Assembly (NCBI GenBank): GCA_046291875.1
Contig: JBKBSF010000017.1
Location: 1 to 64,000, forward strand
DNA: 64,000 nt
From: SKVR01 sp046291875
Lineage (GTDB): Bacteria > Bacteroidota > Bacteroidia > Bacteroidales > UBA7960
Direction of reading: 5' to 3'
Part shown: positions 1-7,369 of the stretch, one piece after another
How the letters are laid out: every line of letters begins with the position of its first letter
Numbering within the stretch: the stretch's first letter is position 1
Translations under genes and position numbers: made by a program
Notes under the pieces: generated by a model
What the model saw: only the letters and a program-made list of their open reading frames with translations
Told to the model about the DNA's origin: nothing
Database searches by the model: none

Positions 1-373
1 CTTGGTAGTAGTAGCCAGTGGCTTCCTCAACCCCGCCAACAACAGCAACGGTGCTGCCTTTGGTTTGTGGGCTGCTAAAGCCGCCGGTGGTGCATTGGTT
101 GAACTGCCCAATGTTACCAGCGTAAGCGATATGGTTATTGACGGAAACTTCCTGATGTATCCCAACCCCACTTCTGGCGATGTAAATCTGCAGAGTGCGC
201 ATATGATACGTGAGGTGAAAGTGATCGACATTACCGGTCGCACCGTTTATGCCAATAGCGTTGAAGCCAACGACTACAGGATCAATACCCGCGGATTTAA
301 CAGTGGAATTTATTTCGTTCAGATCGTAACCAGCGAAGGTACCATCGTTACCAAGCTGCAGGTTAAGAAATAA
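1..373 (+). CDS. T9SS-sorted surface protein with DUF4397-like end (5' partial)
   Basis: The frame is open at the left edge, so only the last 123 residues are visible. The first part (ASGFLNP, then an FGLWAA segment and a VELP segment) resembles the end of a DUF4397 domain, a beta-sandwich common in secreted proteins. After a short linker comes a type A T9SS C-terminal sorting domain: YPNPTSGDV, then VKVIDITGR, a GIYFVQI strand and a terminal basic KLQVKK. Such domains direct export through the outer membrane by the type IX system and are usually cleaved. A strong terminator follows 30 bases after the stop. The sorting domain is clear; the DUF4397 assignment is from pattern only, and the function of the missing N-terminal part is unknown. 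Confidence 0.85.
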   Translation, partial: LVVVASGFLNPANNSNGAAFGLWAAKAAGGALVELPNVTSVSDMVIDGNFLMYPNPTSGDVNLQSAHMIREVKVIDITGRTVYANSVEANDYRINTRGFNSGIYFVQIVTSEGTIVTKLQVKK

Positions 374-403
374 TATTCCTGTTAACTGTATTTTTTAAGA
401 TTG

Positions 404-443
404 AAAGGAGGCAGTTGCCACATGGCAACTGCCTCCTTTTTTC
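404..443 (+). terminator. Rho-independent terminator after the T9SS gene
   Basis: A 17-bp perfect inverted repeat (404-420 with 423-439, AAAGGAGGCAGTTGCCA on the left arm) runs into a T tract. It closes transcription of the partial gene before the ettA promoter. Confidence 0.9.
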
Positions 444-617
444 GTTATCGATTATACTATTTCATTTTGCAAAAGTATTTTGTCATGCAATATTCTGCTG
501 AAAACTTGTGTATGAGTTTGATGTAGTCGCATACCATCAATTGTAAGACGTTGTAGAAGCAAAGATAGCTCGGTGGAAAATTCCGTTGACAGGCATAAGA
601 ATACAAGGCGGTTTCTT

Positions 618-625
618 TATCTTTG
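618..625 (+). promoter_or_regulatory. Promoter -7 element for ettA
   Basis: TATCTTTG matches the Bacteroidota primary-sigma -7 consensus TAnnTTTG. It lies 39 bases before the ettA ATG. No convincing -33 element is visible at the usual spacing. Confidence 0.6.
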
Positions 626-664
626 CACCCAAAATTACAGACCTAATCAAGTATCAGCATAGCT

Positions 665-2341
665 ATGAGCGACGATAAGAAAATCATTTTCTCCATGGTA
701 GGGGTAAGCAAGGTGTTTCCTCCCTCCAAACAGGTATTGAAAGATATTTATCTTTCCTTTTTTTATGGTGCCAAAATTGGTATCATTGGTTTGAACGGAT
801 CGGGTAAGTCCACCCTGATGCGCATTATTGCAGGGGTTGAAAAATCCTTTCAGGGCCAGGTGGTTTTCTCACCAGGTTATTCGGTAGGATACCTGGAGCA
901 GGAGCCCCAGCTCGACAATTCCAAAACCGTAAAAGAGGTTGTGGAAGAGGGGGTGCAAAAGATCGTGGATATCATGAAGGAATATGAAGAGGTAAACCTT
1001 AAGTTTGCCGATCCCATGAGCGATGATGAAATGAACAAACTCATTGAACGCCAGGGAGAACTTTCCGACCTCATTGAGCAATACAATGGCTGGGATCTGG
1101 ACAGCCGCCTGGAACGTGCAATGGATGCACTGCGTTGCCCCGAACCCGATGCCCGCATTGAACACCTGAGCGGGGGCGAACGCCGACGGGTGGCATTGTG
1201 CAGGTTGTTGCTGCAGGAACCCGATATTCTTCTGCTGGATGAGCCTACCAACCACCTGGATGCCGAATCTGTGGAGTGGCTCGAAGTACACCTTAAACAA
1301 TACAAAGGAACCGTAATTGCCATTACCCACGACCGCTACTTCCTTGATAACGTAGCTGGATGGATACTGGAGCTTGACCGGGGTGAAGGTATCCCCTGGA
1401 AAGGAAACTACAGCAGCTGGCTCGATCAGAAATCCAAACGTCTGGCACAGGAAGAGAAATCCGAAAGCAAACGCCGCAAAACCCTCGAAAGGGAGCTGGA
1501 GTGGGTGCGCATGAACCCCAAAGGACGACAGGCAAAAGCCAAGGCAAGGCTCAACTCTTACGATAAGCTGCTCAATGAGGATGTAAAACAAAAGGAAGAG
1601 CGACTGGAAATCTTTATTCCCAACGGGCCACGCCTGGGTTCAAAAGTGGTAGAATCAGAGGGTATTACCAAAGCCTTTGGCGATAAGCTGCTGTTCGAAA
1701 ACTTTACCTTTAGCCTTCCTCCAGCCGGTATTGTGGGTATCATCGGGCCCAATGGCGCCGGAAAAACTACCCTCTTTCGTATGATCATGGGGCAGGAGAA
1801 ACCGGATGCAGGGACCTTCTCCATTGGCGAAACCGTGCAGTTGGGTTATGTAGATCAGGCTCATGTTGACATCGACCCCGAAAAATCGGTGTGGGAGGTG
1901 ATTTCAGGAGGAAATGAATTTATAGCACTTAGCGGACGCCAGCTCAACAGCCGGGCGTATGTGTCGCGATTTAACTTCAGTGGGGCCGACCAGGGCAAGA
2001 AATGTGGCGTATTGTCGGGTGGAGAGCGCAACAGGCTGCACCTGGCAATGACCCTCAAGAGCGAAGCCAATGTGCTGCTGCTCGATGAGCCCACCAACGA
2101 TATCGACGTAAACACCCTCAGAGCACTGGAAGAAGGGTTGGAAAACTTCGCCGGTTGTGCCGTGATCATTACGCACGACCGTTGGTTCCTCGACCGGGTT
2201 GCAACCCATATCATTGCCTTTGAGGGCAATTCTGAAGTGGTGTTCTTTGAAGGATCCTATTCTGAATATGAAGAAAACCGCAAAAAACGTATGGGCGATG
2301 AGGGGCCGCGAAGAATCCGCTACCGTAAGCTCACTAAATAA
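665..2341 (+). CDS. ettA: ABC-F translational throttle ATPase EttA
   Basis: EttA binds the ribosomal E site and couples ATP state to entry into elongation. The 558-residue protein has two ABC domains without membrane segments. Walker A motifs are at residues 42-50 (GLNGSGKST) and 361-369 (GPNGAGKTT); signature motifs LSGGE begin near 168 and 450; Walker B ends in LLLDEPTNHLD and LLLDEPTNDID. The inter-domain linker is basic and charged (about residues 255-310), as in ABC-F proteins. The C-terminal end (GDEGPRRIRYRKL) matches the EttA rather than the Uup tail. The stop is 5 bases before the next gene, so the two are probably cotranscribed. Other ABC-F subfamilies are a less likely alternative. 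Confidence 0.93.
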   Translation: MSDDKKIIFSMVGVSKVFPPSKQVLKDIYLSFFYGAKIGIIGLNGSGKSTLMRIIAGVEKSFQGQVVFSPGYSVGYLEQEPQLDNSKTVKEVVEEGVQKIVDIMKEYEEVNLKFADPMSDDEMNKLIERQGELSDLIEQYNGWDLDSRLERAMDALRCPEPDARIEHLSGGERRRVALCRLLLQEPDILLLDEPTNHLDAESVEWLEVHLKQYKGTVIAITHDRYFLDNVAGWILELDRGEGIPWKGNYSSWLDQKSKRLAQEEKSESKRRKTLERELEWVRMNPKGRQAKAKARLNSYDKLLNEDVKQKEERLEIFIPNGPRLGSKVVESEGITKAFGDKLLFENFTFSLPPAGIVGIIGPNGAGKTTLFRMIMGQEKPDAGTFSIGETVQLGYVDQAHVDIDPEKSVWEVISGGNEFIALSGRQLNSRAYVSRFNFSGADQGKKCGVLSGGERNRLHLAMTLKSEANVLLLDEPTNDIDVNTLRALEEGLENFAGCAVIITHDRWFLDRVATHIIAFEGNSEVVFFEGSYSEYEENRKKRMGDEGPRRIRYRKLTK

Positions 2342-2346
2342 AACCT

Positions 2347-4308
2347 ATGATTACCCTTAGCACCCATCCTGCCCATCGCGACAGAATAAGAGCTTCGCAC
2401 CGGCGAAGCCTAGATCTGGGTGTGGAACGAGAAAGGGTGCAACCCTCCATTGTTTTACAAGGGGCCGAGCTCAAAGACTGCCTGGAGAAAAACCGTCGTC
2501 TCATGCGTATGGCCGGTCCTTTTGTAAAACTGCTGCAGGAGTTTGTGGCCGAAAGTGGTTTTATGATCCTGCTCACCGACCAGCAAGGATATATACTGGA
2601 TATTGCCGGTGCTGAAGATACCCTGGCCCGACTGGCACCTTACAGTCTGGTACAGGGGGCCAGCATGAATGAAAACAGTATTGGAGCCAATGCCATCAGC
2701 ATTGCTCTGGCAGAAGACAATCCGGTGCAGGTTACCGGACAGGAACACTACATCAAGGCCTTTCACAACTGGAGCTGCTCTGCTGCCCCTATCCACGACG
2801 AAAAAGGCACCACCATTGGTTGTTTGAACATCAGCGGACATGTGGATAAGGTATACCCGCATATACTGGGACTGGTAGTGGCTTCAGCCAAGGCCATAGA
2901 ATACCAGGTAAAGAGCACTTTCTCAGAAATGCGCCAGAAAGAAGCCTACCGCTTTGTGTCGCAAATTCTTAATACTCTTGAATTTGGCGTTTTGGGTACC
3001 GATATTTATGGTAAGATAAGAAGGGCTAATAATCTTACTGCACGGCTGCTACGCATGCCCCTGGATCAGATCGAAGGAAAGAATATGGAGGATTTTATCC
3101 CCGCATGGCCCCGCTTCTTTAACCAGATCCTTCAAAACGATATTGTAATGGATGAAGAGGTGCATATGAACCGCTTCGGAATCCGCGAAAACTTCAACCT
3201 CAATGCATACCCCCTTACCGATGGCGATGGTTCCATCAATGGGGCAGTGATTACCCTGCGCGACATGAAACGCGTTTACAAGATGGTAAACAAATACACC
3301 GGTATGCAGGCGCGCTACAATTTTGATGATCTTATTGGCGAAAGCGATGAGATGAAACGTGTCATTGAATATTGCAAAAACATCTCTGACAGCCCCAGTA
3401 CAGTGCTCATACAGGGAGAAAGCGGTACCGGAAAGGAAGTATTGGCACAATCCATTCACAACTTCAGCTCGCGTCGCGACAACGGTTTTGTTGCCCTCAA
3501 CTGCGGCGCAATTCCGGAAACCCTCATCGAAAGCGAACTCTTCGGATATACCGAAGGGGCTTTCACCAGTGCCCGCAAAGGGGGCAAGCCGGGTAAGTTT
3601 GAGCTGGCCAATGGAGGTACACTTTTTCTGGACGAGATTGGCGAAATGCCCCTCGATATGCAGGTAAAGCTCCTGAGGGCTTTGCAGGAGAGAGCCATTA
3701 CCCGCGTGGGCGGCGATAAACTCATTCCTGTAGATGTGCGTATTGTGGCCGCTACCAACCGCAATCTGCTCGATGAGGTGAAAAATGGCAAGTTCAGGCA
3801 AGACCTCTATTACCGTTTGAGTGTTATTCCTGTTTATATTCCTCCCTTGCGCAAACGAAGAGAAGATATACCCATGCTCATCAGTTTCTTCCTCAACCTC
3901 AAATCGGTAAAGCTGCGCAAACAACTCCCCGATATGGAGAATAAACTCTTTAAAAAGCTGGTGCATTACGATTGGCCCGGAAACGTGAGGGAGCTGGAGA
4001 ATTTTATTGAAAAATATGTTAATCTGGATGGAAACCTCGAATGGGCTGATGAAATCATGAACCCCGATGTTTATGCTCCTGAGCCATCAGCAGGCCTGAT
4101 GATGCCAGAAAATGCCATAGAAGGTGAAAAATCTGCAGAACAGACTACCGGATATGATGAAGTGGTTTCTCTTGAGCAAATGGAGAAACAGGCAATAGAA
4201 AATGCTGTAAAGGTAATGGAACGCAACATGACCAAGGTTGCCAAAGCCTTGGGCATCAGCAGAAATGCGCTTTATCAGAAAATCAAAAAGTTTGGTATTG
4301 AGATATGA
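2347..4308 (+). CDS. Sigma-54-dependent Fis-family activator, AcoR-like
   Basis: This 653-residue enhancer-binding protein should activate RNA polymerase with sigma-54. Order of domains: a GAF-like sensory domain (about 60-190), a PAS domain (about 205-310), an AAA+ domain (about 330-560) and a Fis-type helix-turn-helix at the end (KVAKALGISRNALYQKI). The AAA+ part has Walker A GESGTGKE, Walker B GGTLFLDEIGEM and the arginine-rich sensor region. The loop that contacts sigma-54, normally GAFTGA, reads GAFTSA at residues 404-409. The overall plan matches AcoR/DhaR regulators, but no acetoin or glycerol genes are nearby. It follows ettA by 5 bases and meets the next gene tail to tail with 3 bases between. 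The ligand cannot be told. Confidence 0.9.
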   Translation: MITLSTHPAHRDRIRASHRRSLDLGVERERVQPSIVLQGAELKDCLEKNRRLMRMAGPFVKLLQEFVAESGFMILLTDQQGYILDIAGAEDTLARLAPYSLVQGASMNENSIGANAISIALAEDNPVQVTGQEHYIKAFHNWSCSAAPIHDEKGTTIGCLNISGHVDKVYPHILGLVVASAKAIEYQVKSTFSEMRQKEAYRFVSQILNTLEFGVLGTDIYGKIRRANNLTARLLRMPLDQIEGKNMEDFIPAWPRFFNQILQNDIVMDEEVHMNRFGIRENFNLNAYPLTDGDGSINGAVITLRDMKRVYKMVNKYTGMQARYNFDDLIGESDEMKRVIEYCKNISDSPSTVLIQGESGTGKEVLAQSIHNFSSRRDNGFVALNCGAIPETLIESELFGYTEGAFTSARKGGKPGKFELANGGTLFLDEIGEMPLDMQVKLLRALQERAITRVGGDKLIPVDVRIVAATNRNLLDEVKNGKFRQDLYYRLSVIPVYIPPLRKRREDIPMLISFFLNLKSVKLRKQLPDMENKLFKKLVHYDWPGNVRELENFIEKYVNLDGNLEWADEIMNPDVYAPEPSAGLMMPENAIEGEKSAEQTTGYDEVVSLEQMEKQAIENAVKVMERNMTKVAKALGISRNALYQKIKKFGIEI

Positions 4309-4311
4309 AAA

Positions 4312-4743
4312 TTACTGCCCGCCATTCTGTTTGTAATAGATAAACTTCTTCTTTCTGCGGCGTACAGGGCCAACATACATGCTGAGGATTCCCAATCCGA
4401 AAAGAATGATGCATGCCATGAAAATATGACTTCCTGAATGTGCATCCCAATACCAGCCCCGGGTAAACTGAAGGTACACAAAATCGTAGACCAGATGGGT
4501 GATAGGAAATTCGCTGCGCGTGATGATCGAAATCAGTACATCTATGAGCAATACAACCACCATCAGGGCCATGGTAGTAACTCCGGTAAAGATTACCAGC
4601 ACAGTTTTCAGACTTACCCAGAGGGTTTCTTTCAACTCAAGGTCGTTGAGCATTGTTTCGAATGTGATCTTATCACTCGCAAACAGTATGATGGTGATAA
4701 TAGCAGTGGCTGCTATGATAAAGGAATTCCAGTTTCTGAGCAT
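4312..4743 (-). CDS. Small membrane protein of unknown function
   Basis: A 143-residue protein with about three hydrophobic segments (roughly residues 8-22, 45-72 and 105-125) and a basic tail (VRRRKKKF) that is likely cytoplasmic. I do not recognise the family; it faintly recalls small PsiE-like membrane proteins, but without a diagnostic motif. It converges on the sigma-54 activator with only 3 bases between stops. The 560-base gap upstream of its start holds the double palindrome described below, which could therefore act on this gene. Confidence 0.65.
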   Translation of the reverse strand: MLRNWNSFIIAATAIITIILFASDKITFETMLNDLELKETLWVSLKTVLVIFTGVTTMALMVVVLLIDVLISIITRSEFPITHLVYDFVYLQFTRGWYWDAHSGSHIFMACIILFGLGILSMYVGPVRRRKKKFIYYKQNGGQ

Positions 4744-4923
4744 GGGTAATCGTTTTGTATTTTTATCTCAATGGTTTTACGTAGTGCAGCCCTGTAAGGT
4801 TTTGCATTTTTTAATAAAAAACTGCACCTAAAACTGAGCCCTTCATCCATTTTCTGGATGGCACGCTCTTGTCCTGATCACTTTCGGGATGAATTTCTCC
4901 ATAAAAGTGTCATTAAAAATTAC

Positions 4924-4968
4924 AGTGTCATAAATTATGACAACAGTGTTGTCATAATTTATGACACT
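4924..4968. promoter_or_regulatory. Tandem palindromic operator candidate
   Basis: Arms 4924-4944 and 4948-4968 form a perfect 21-bp inverted repeat with a 3-base spacer. Each arm is itself a palindrome, GTCATAA-N-TTATGAC (centre A on the left, T on the right), so the element is two copies of one 15- to 17-bp dyad. A further AGTGTCAT half-site starts near 4906. There is no T tract, so this is not a terminator. It most resembles a double binding site for a dimeric regulator; the regulator is unknown. Confidence 0.6.
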
Positions 4969-5212
4969 TAAGTACAGAGAGATGAAGGAGGTTGGGTGGG
5001 TGTATTTTGTAAAGAACTGATATGCAGACTTAAAAGTGTTTTGGCACGCGGTTTGAAATCCTATAAGCGAAATCGGAAAATAAAGTTCTTTCAGTAAGAT
5101 AAGGTATTTTGAAGACAATGGATTTATCCATTACTCCTCCGGTTTCAGTTGTTTCTCAAACAACGTACTTCAAATATTCCCTTCTCTTCATGTGTGTTTT
5201 TGGTTTTGGTTT

Positions 5213-5253
5213 CCGGTAGTCCAGATACTCAAGTCTCGACTACCGGTTTTTTT
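5213..5253 (+). terminator. Terminator-like hairpin upstream of rex
   Basis: CCGGTAGTC (5213-5221) pairs with GACTACCGG (5238-5246), and the stem extends inward through GATACT/AGTCTC with one mismatch. Seven Ts follow. It reads in the rex direction and lies 53 bases before the rex ATG, yet no gene on that strand precedes it within the gap. It could end an unrecognised transcript or act as an attenuator in the rex leader. Confidence 0.65.
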
Positions 5254-5306
5254 AAACCGCAATTGCAACGGGCAAAAATAGTAAAAACGGAAGCAAGTAA
5301 CAAACA

Positions 5307-5957
5307 ATGACCAGACAAGAAGCTGACATGCTGCAAATACCCCGGGAGACCGCTGAGCGCTTTCGCCTGTATCAGCCATTGCTTCGTTTGTGGAAGTACA
5401 AAAACACACAGAATCTCACCATCTCGCTTATCTCTGAAGTTCTTGATATCCCTGTAAATACCGTTCTGGAAGATTTTTCTTATTGTCCGGAATGGAACAA
5501 TAAGAGCCCTTACCATCTGGTAGAGGTAGCTGGCCTGATCGATTGTATTGATCAGATGCTGGGCGAAAAAGAATTTAAACAAGCCTTGCTGATTGGCGCC
5601 GGGAAACTTGGCACCTCTTTGTTGAAAAACGAAACCATTGCCGGTACCGGACTGAAGATAGTTGCTGCTTTTGATATCGACCCTACCATTGTGGGCAAGA
5701 TCCTGTTTGGCATCAAAGTGCTCAATATGGATAAGCTCGACACCTTTGTAAGGCAAATGCACCTGAAAATGGCCATGATAGCTACCACTCCCGAAAATGC
5801 CATCCAGGCATCAGAGCAGGCCATTCAGGCAGGTATCCCGGTGATCTGGAATTTTACACAAACCCCCATCCCCGAATCTGAAGGTATTGTGATCCAGAAT
5901 ACTTCCTCTGCACTGGATCTGGAGAATGATTATCAAAAAATCCTTGAGCGGATTTAA
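5307..5957 (+). CDS. rex: Rex-family redox-sensing transcriptional regulator (divergent)
   Basis: Rex repressors sense the NADH/NAD+ ratio. The 216-residue protein has an N-terminal winged-helix part (residues 1-80) opening with IPRETAERFRLY, and a Rossmann domain with GAGKLG at 97-102, the AAFDIDP stretch and a late WNFT segment corresponding to the usual NFAP. Length and order fit Rex. The recognition-helix region, usually close to RKDLSYFG and followed by a glycine-rich wing, reads VLEDFSYCPEWNN here, so DNA specificity may differ from the standard Rex site. It stands alone between a large regulatory gap and rtcB (100 bases downstream). The family call is good; regulation of redox genes is inferred. 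Confidence 0.8.
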   Translation: MTRQEADMLQIPRETAERFRLYQPLLRLWKYKNTQNLTISLISEVLDIPVNTVLEDFSYCPEWNNKSPYHLVEVAGLIDCIDQMLGEKEFKQALLIGAGKLGTSLLKNETIAGTGLKIVAAFDIDPTIVGKILFGIKVLNMDKLDTFVRQMHLKMAMIATTPENAIQASEQAIQAGIPVIWNFTQTPIPESEGIVIQNTSSALDLENDYQKILERI

Positions 5958-6056
5958 AACCTGACCTCCTTTTTTTACGTTCAATACTTGTAAACGCATT
6001 TCGCCTGTTGCCGGTTTTTGCTGTGCATGGGCGATGGCCAAATCTATACTTTATAT

Positions 6057-7226
6057 ATGCTCAGAGAAATCCTTACCGAACAGTTGCCAATAAAAATGTG
6101 GCTCACGGAGGTTGAAGAGGGCGCGCTGGAGCAGGCGCGCAATATTGCCAATCTTCCTTTTGCCTTCAGGCATGTTGCCCTGATGCCCGATTGCCATCAG
6201 GGTTTTGGAATGCCCATCGGCGGGGTGCTGGCCACCCGCAATGTAATTATCCCCAATGCGGTGGGTGTTGATATCGGTTGTGGGATGTGTGCCGTGCAAA
6301 CCAGCCTCACCAGGGTATCACATCCTGTTCTGAAAGATCTTATGCACAAAATCCGGAGCCTTGTACCACTGGGTTTTAAGCATCATGCCCAAAAGCAGTC
6401 CGAACAATACATGCCGGCAGGGTGGGAGGTCGACACCCTGGAGGTAGTTTCACGTGAGTACGACAGCGCATGCTACCAGGTAGGAACCCTGGGAGGAGGC
6501 AATCATTTTATCGAAATCCAGAAAGGCAATGATGGCCATATCTGGATTATGATCCATTCGGGCAGTCGCAACATTGGCAAACAGGTAGCCGATCATTACA
6601 ACCGCCTGGCCATTCAACTCAATGAGCAGTGGAAAAGCACTGTGCCACGTTCGGCTCAGCTGGCATGGCTTCCGGTCGATTCGCCGGAAGGCCAGGCTTA
6701 CCTTAACGAAATGCAATACTGTGTTGATTTTGCCCTGGCCAATCGCAGCCTGATGATGAACCGGATTCTCGATGTATTCTCCGATCATTTCAAAGGAGAG
6801 TTTCATACTTTTCCTATGATCAACATTGCTCACAACTATGCTGCACGCGAATTGCATTTTGGAGAGCAGGTGTATGTACACCGCAAGGGGGCTACACTGG
6901 CAGAGAAAGGTACTGCAGGTATAATACCCGGAAGCCAGGGAACCCATAGCTACATTGTGCGGGGTAAAGGCAATCCGGAAAGCTTCATGTCATGCTCCCA
7001 TGGTGCCGGCAGACTTATGGGTCGTAAACAGGCACAGCGTTCGCTTGATCTGAAAGAAGAAATAAAAAAACTGGACCAGAAAGGTATTATCCATGCCGTC
7101 CGCTCCAAAGGAGATCTGGATGAAGCCTCCGGGGCTTATAAAAATATCGGCCAGGTAATGCGTAATCAGCAGGATCTTGTAGAAGTTGCAGTAGAGCTTT
7201 CTCCACTTGCGGTTATCAAAGGATAA
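6057..7226 (+). CDS. rtcB: RtcB-family RNA ligase
   Basis: RtcB joins RNA 3'-phosphate or 2',3'-cyclic phosphate ends to 5'-OH ends using GTP and Mn2+. The roughly 389-residue protein carries the family landmarks: DCHQGFGMPIGGV, VGVDIGCGM with the metal-binding cysteine, GGGNHFIE, HSGSRNIG, and SCSHGAGR containing the histidine that is guanylylated. I chose the ATG at 6057 because MLREIL begins the usual conserved N-terminus; in-frame starts at 6018 (TTG) and 6027 (ATG) would add poorly conserved residues. No archease or RtcR-type regulator is adjacent. It follows rex by about 100 bases and may be repair-related, but that is inference. Confidence 0.92.
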   Translation: MLREILTEQLPIKMWLTEVEEGALEQARNIANLPFAFRHVALMPDCHQGFGMPIGGVLATRNVIIPNAVGVDIGCGMCAVQTSLTRVSHPVLKDLMHKIRSLVPLGFKHHAQKQSEQYMPAGWEVDTLEVVSREYDSACYQVGTLGGGNHFIEIQKGNDGHIWIMIHSGSRNIGKQVADHYNRLAIQLNEQWKSTVPRSAQLAWLPVDSPEGQAYLNEMQYCVDFALANRSLMMNRILDVFSDHFKGEFHTFPMINIAHNYAARELHFGEQVYVHRKGATLAEKGTAGIIPGSQGTHSYIVRGKGNPESFMSCSHGAGRLMGRKQAQRSLDLKEEIKKLDQKGIIHAVRSKGDLDEASGAYKNIGQVMRNQQDLVEVAVELSPLAVIKG

Positions 7227-7297
7227 TTGTATATTTTTGTAATCGCAATCCGTATATTTCACCTGATCAATACAGGGCAATACAACGGTATATTCCC

Positions 7298-7319
7298 ATG
7301 GGTTAAACCCATAGTTTTG
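7298..7319 (+). promoter_or_regulatory. Promoter with overlapping palindrome before the lipoprotein gene
   Basis: TAGTTTTG (7312-7319) fits the TAnnTTTG -7 element, 51 bases before the ATG at 7370. A perfect dyad ATGGGTT-A-AACCCAT (7298-7312) abuts and overlaps it, a position suited to a repressor. A second -7-like box, TATTTTTG, is at 7232-7239. Confidence 0.5.
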
Positions 7320-7369
7320 TAGGATAAAACAGATACTTTAATACAAAACCTCCATAAAAAACACTTACA

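Larger units (their letters stand above)
4744..5306. other. 560-base intergenic region with palindromes
   Basis: No supported gene lies here; a 91-codon frame on the minus strand (4843-5118) looks accidental. The region holds a small hairpin (CATCCA/TGGATG, 4844-4860), a half-site AGTGTCAT near 4906, a perfect 21-bp inverted repeat (4924-4968), a short AATGGAT/ATCCATT hairpin near 5116-5131 and a terminator-like hairpin (5213-5253). No TAnnTTTG box was found in the orientation of rex. Confidence 0.7.

Noticed and set aside
3049..3966. A 305-codon minus-strand frame over the sigma-54 activator
   Set aside because: Antisense to the AAA+ domain; no independent support.
4924..4968. Reading the perfect inverted repeat as a transcription terminator
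   Set aside because: Neither side has a T tract and each arm is itself a dyad, which favours an operator.
4843..5118. A 91-codon minus-strand frame in the rex upstream gap
   Set aside because: It runs through the perfect palindrome, has no family resemblance and no promoter; more likely noncoding regulatory DNA.
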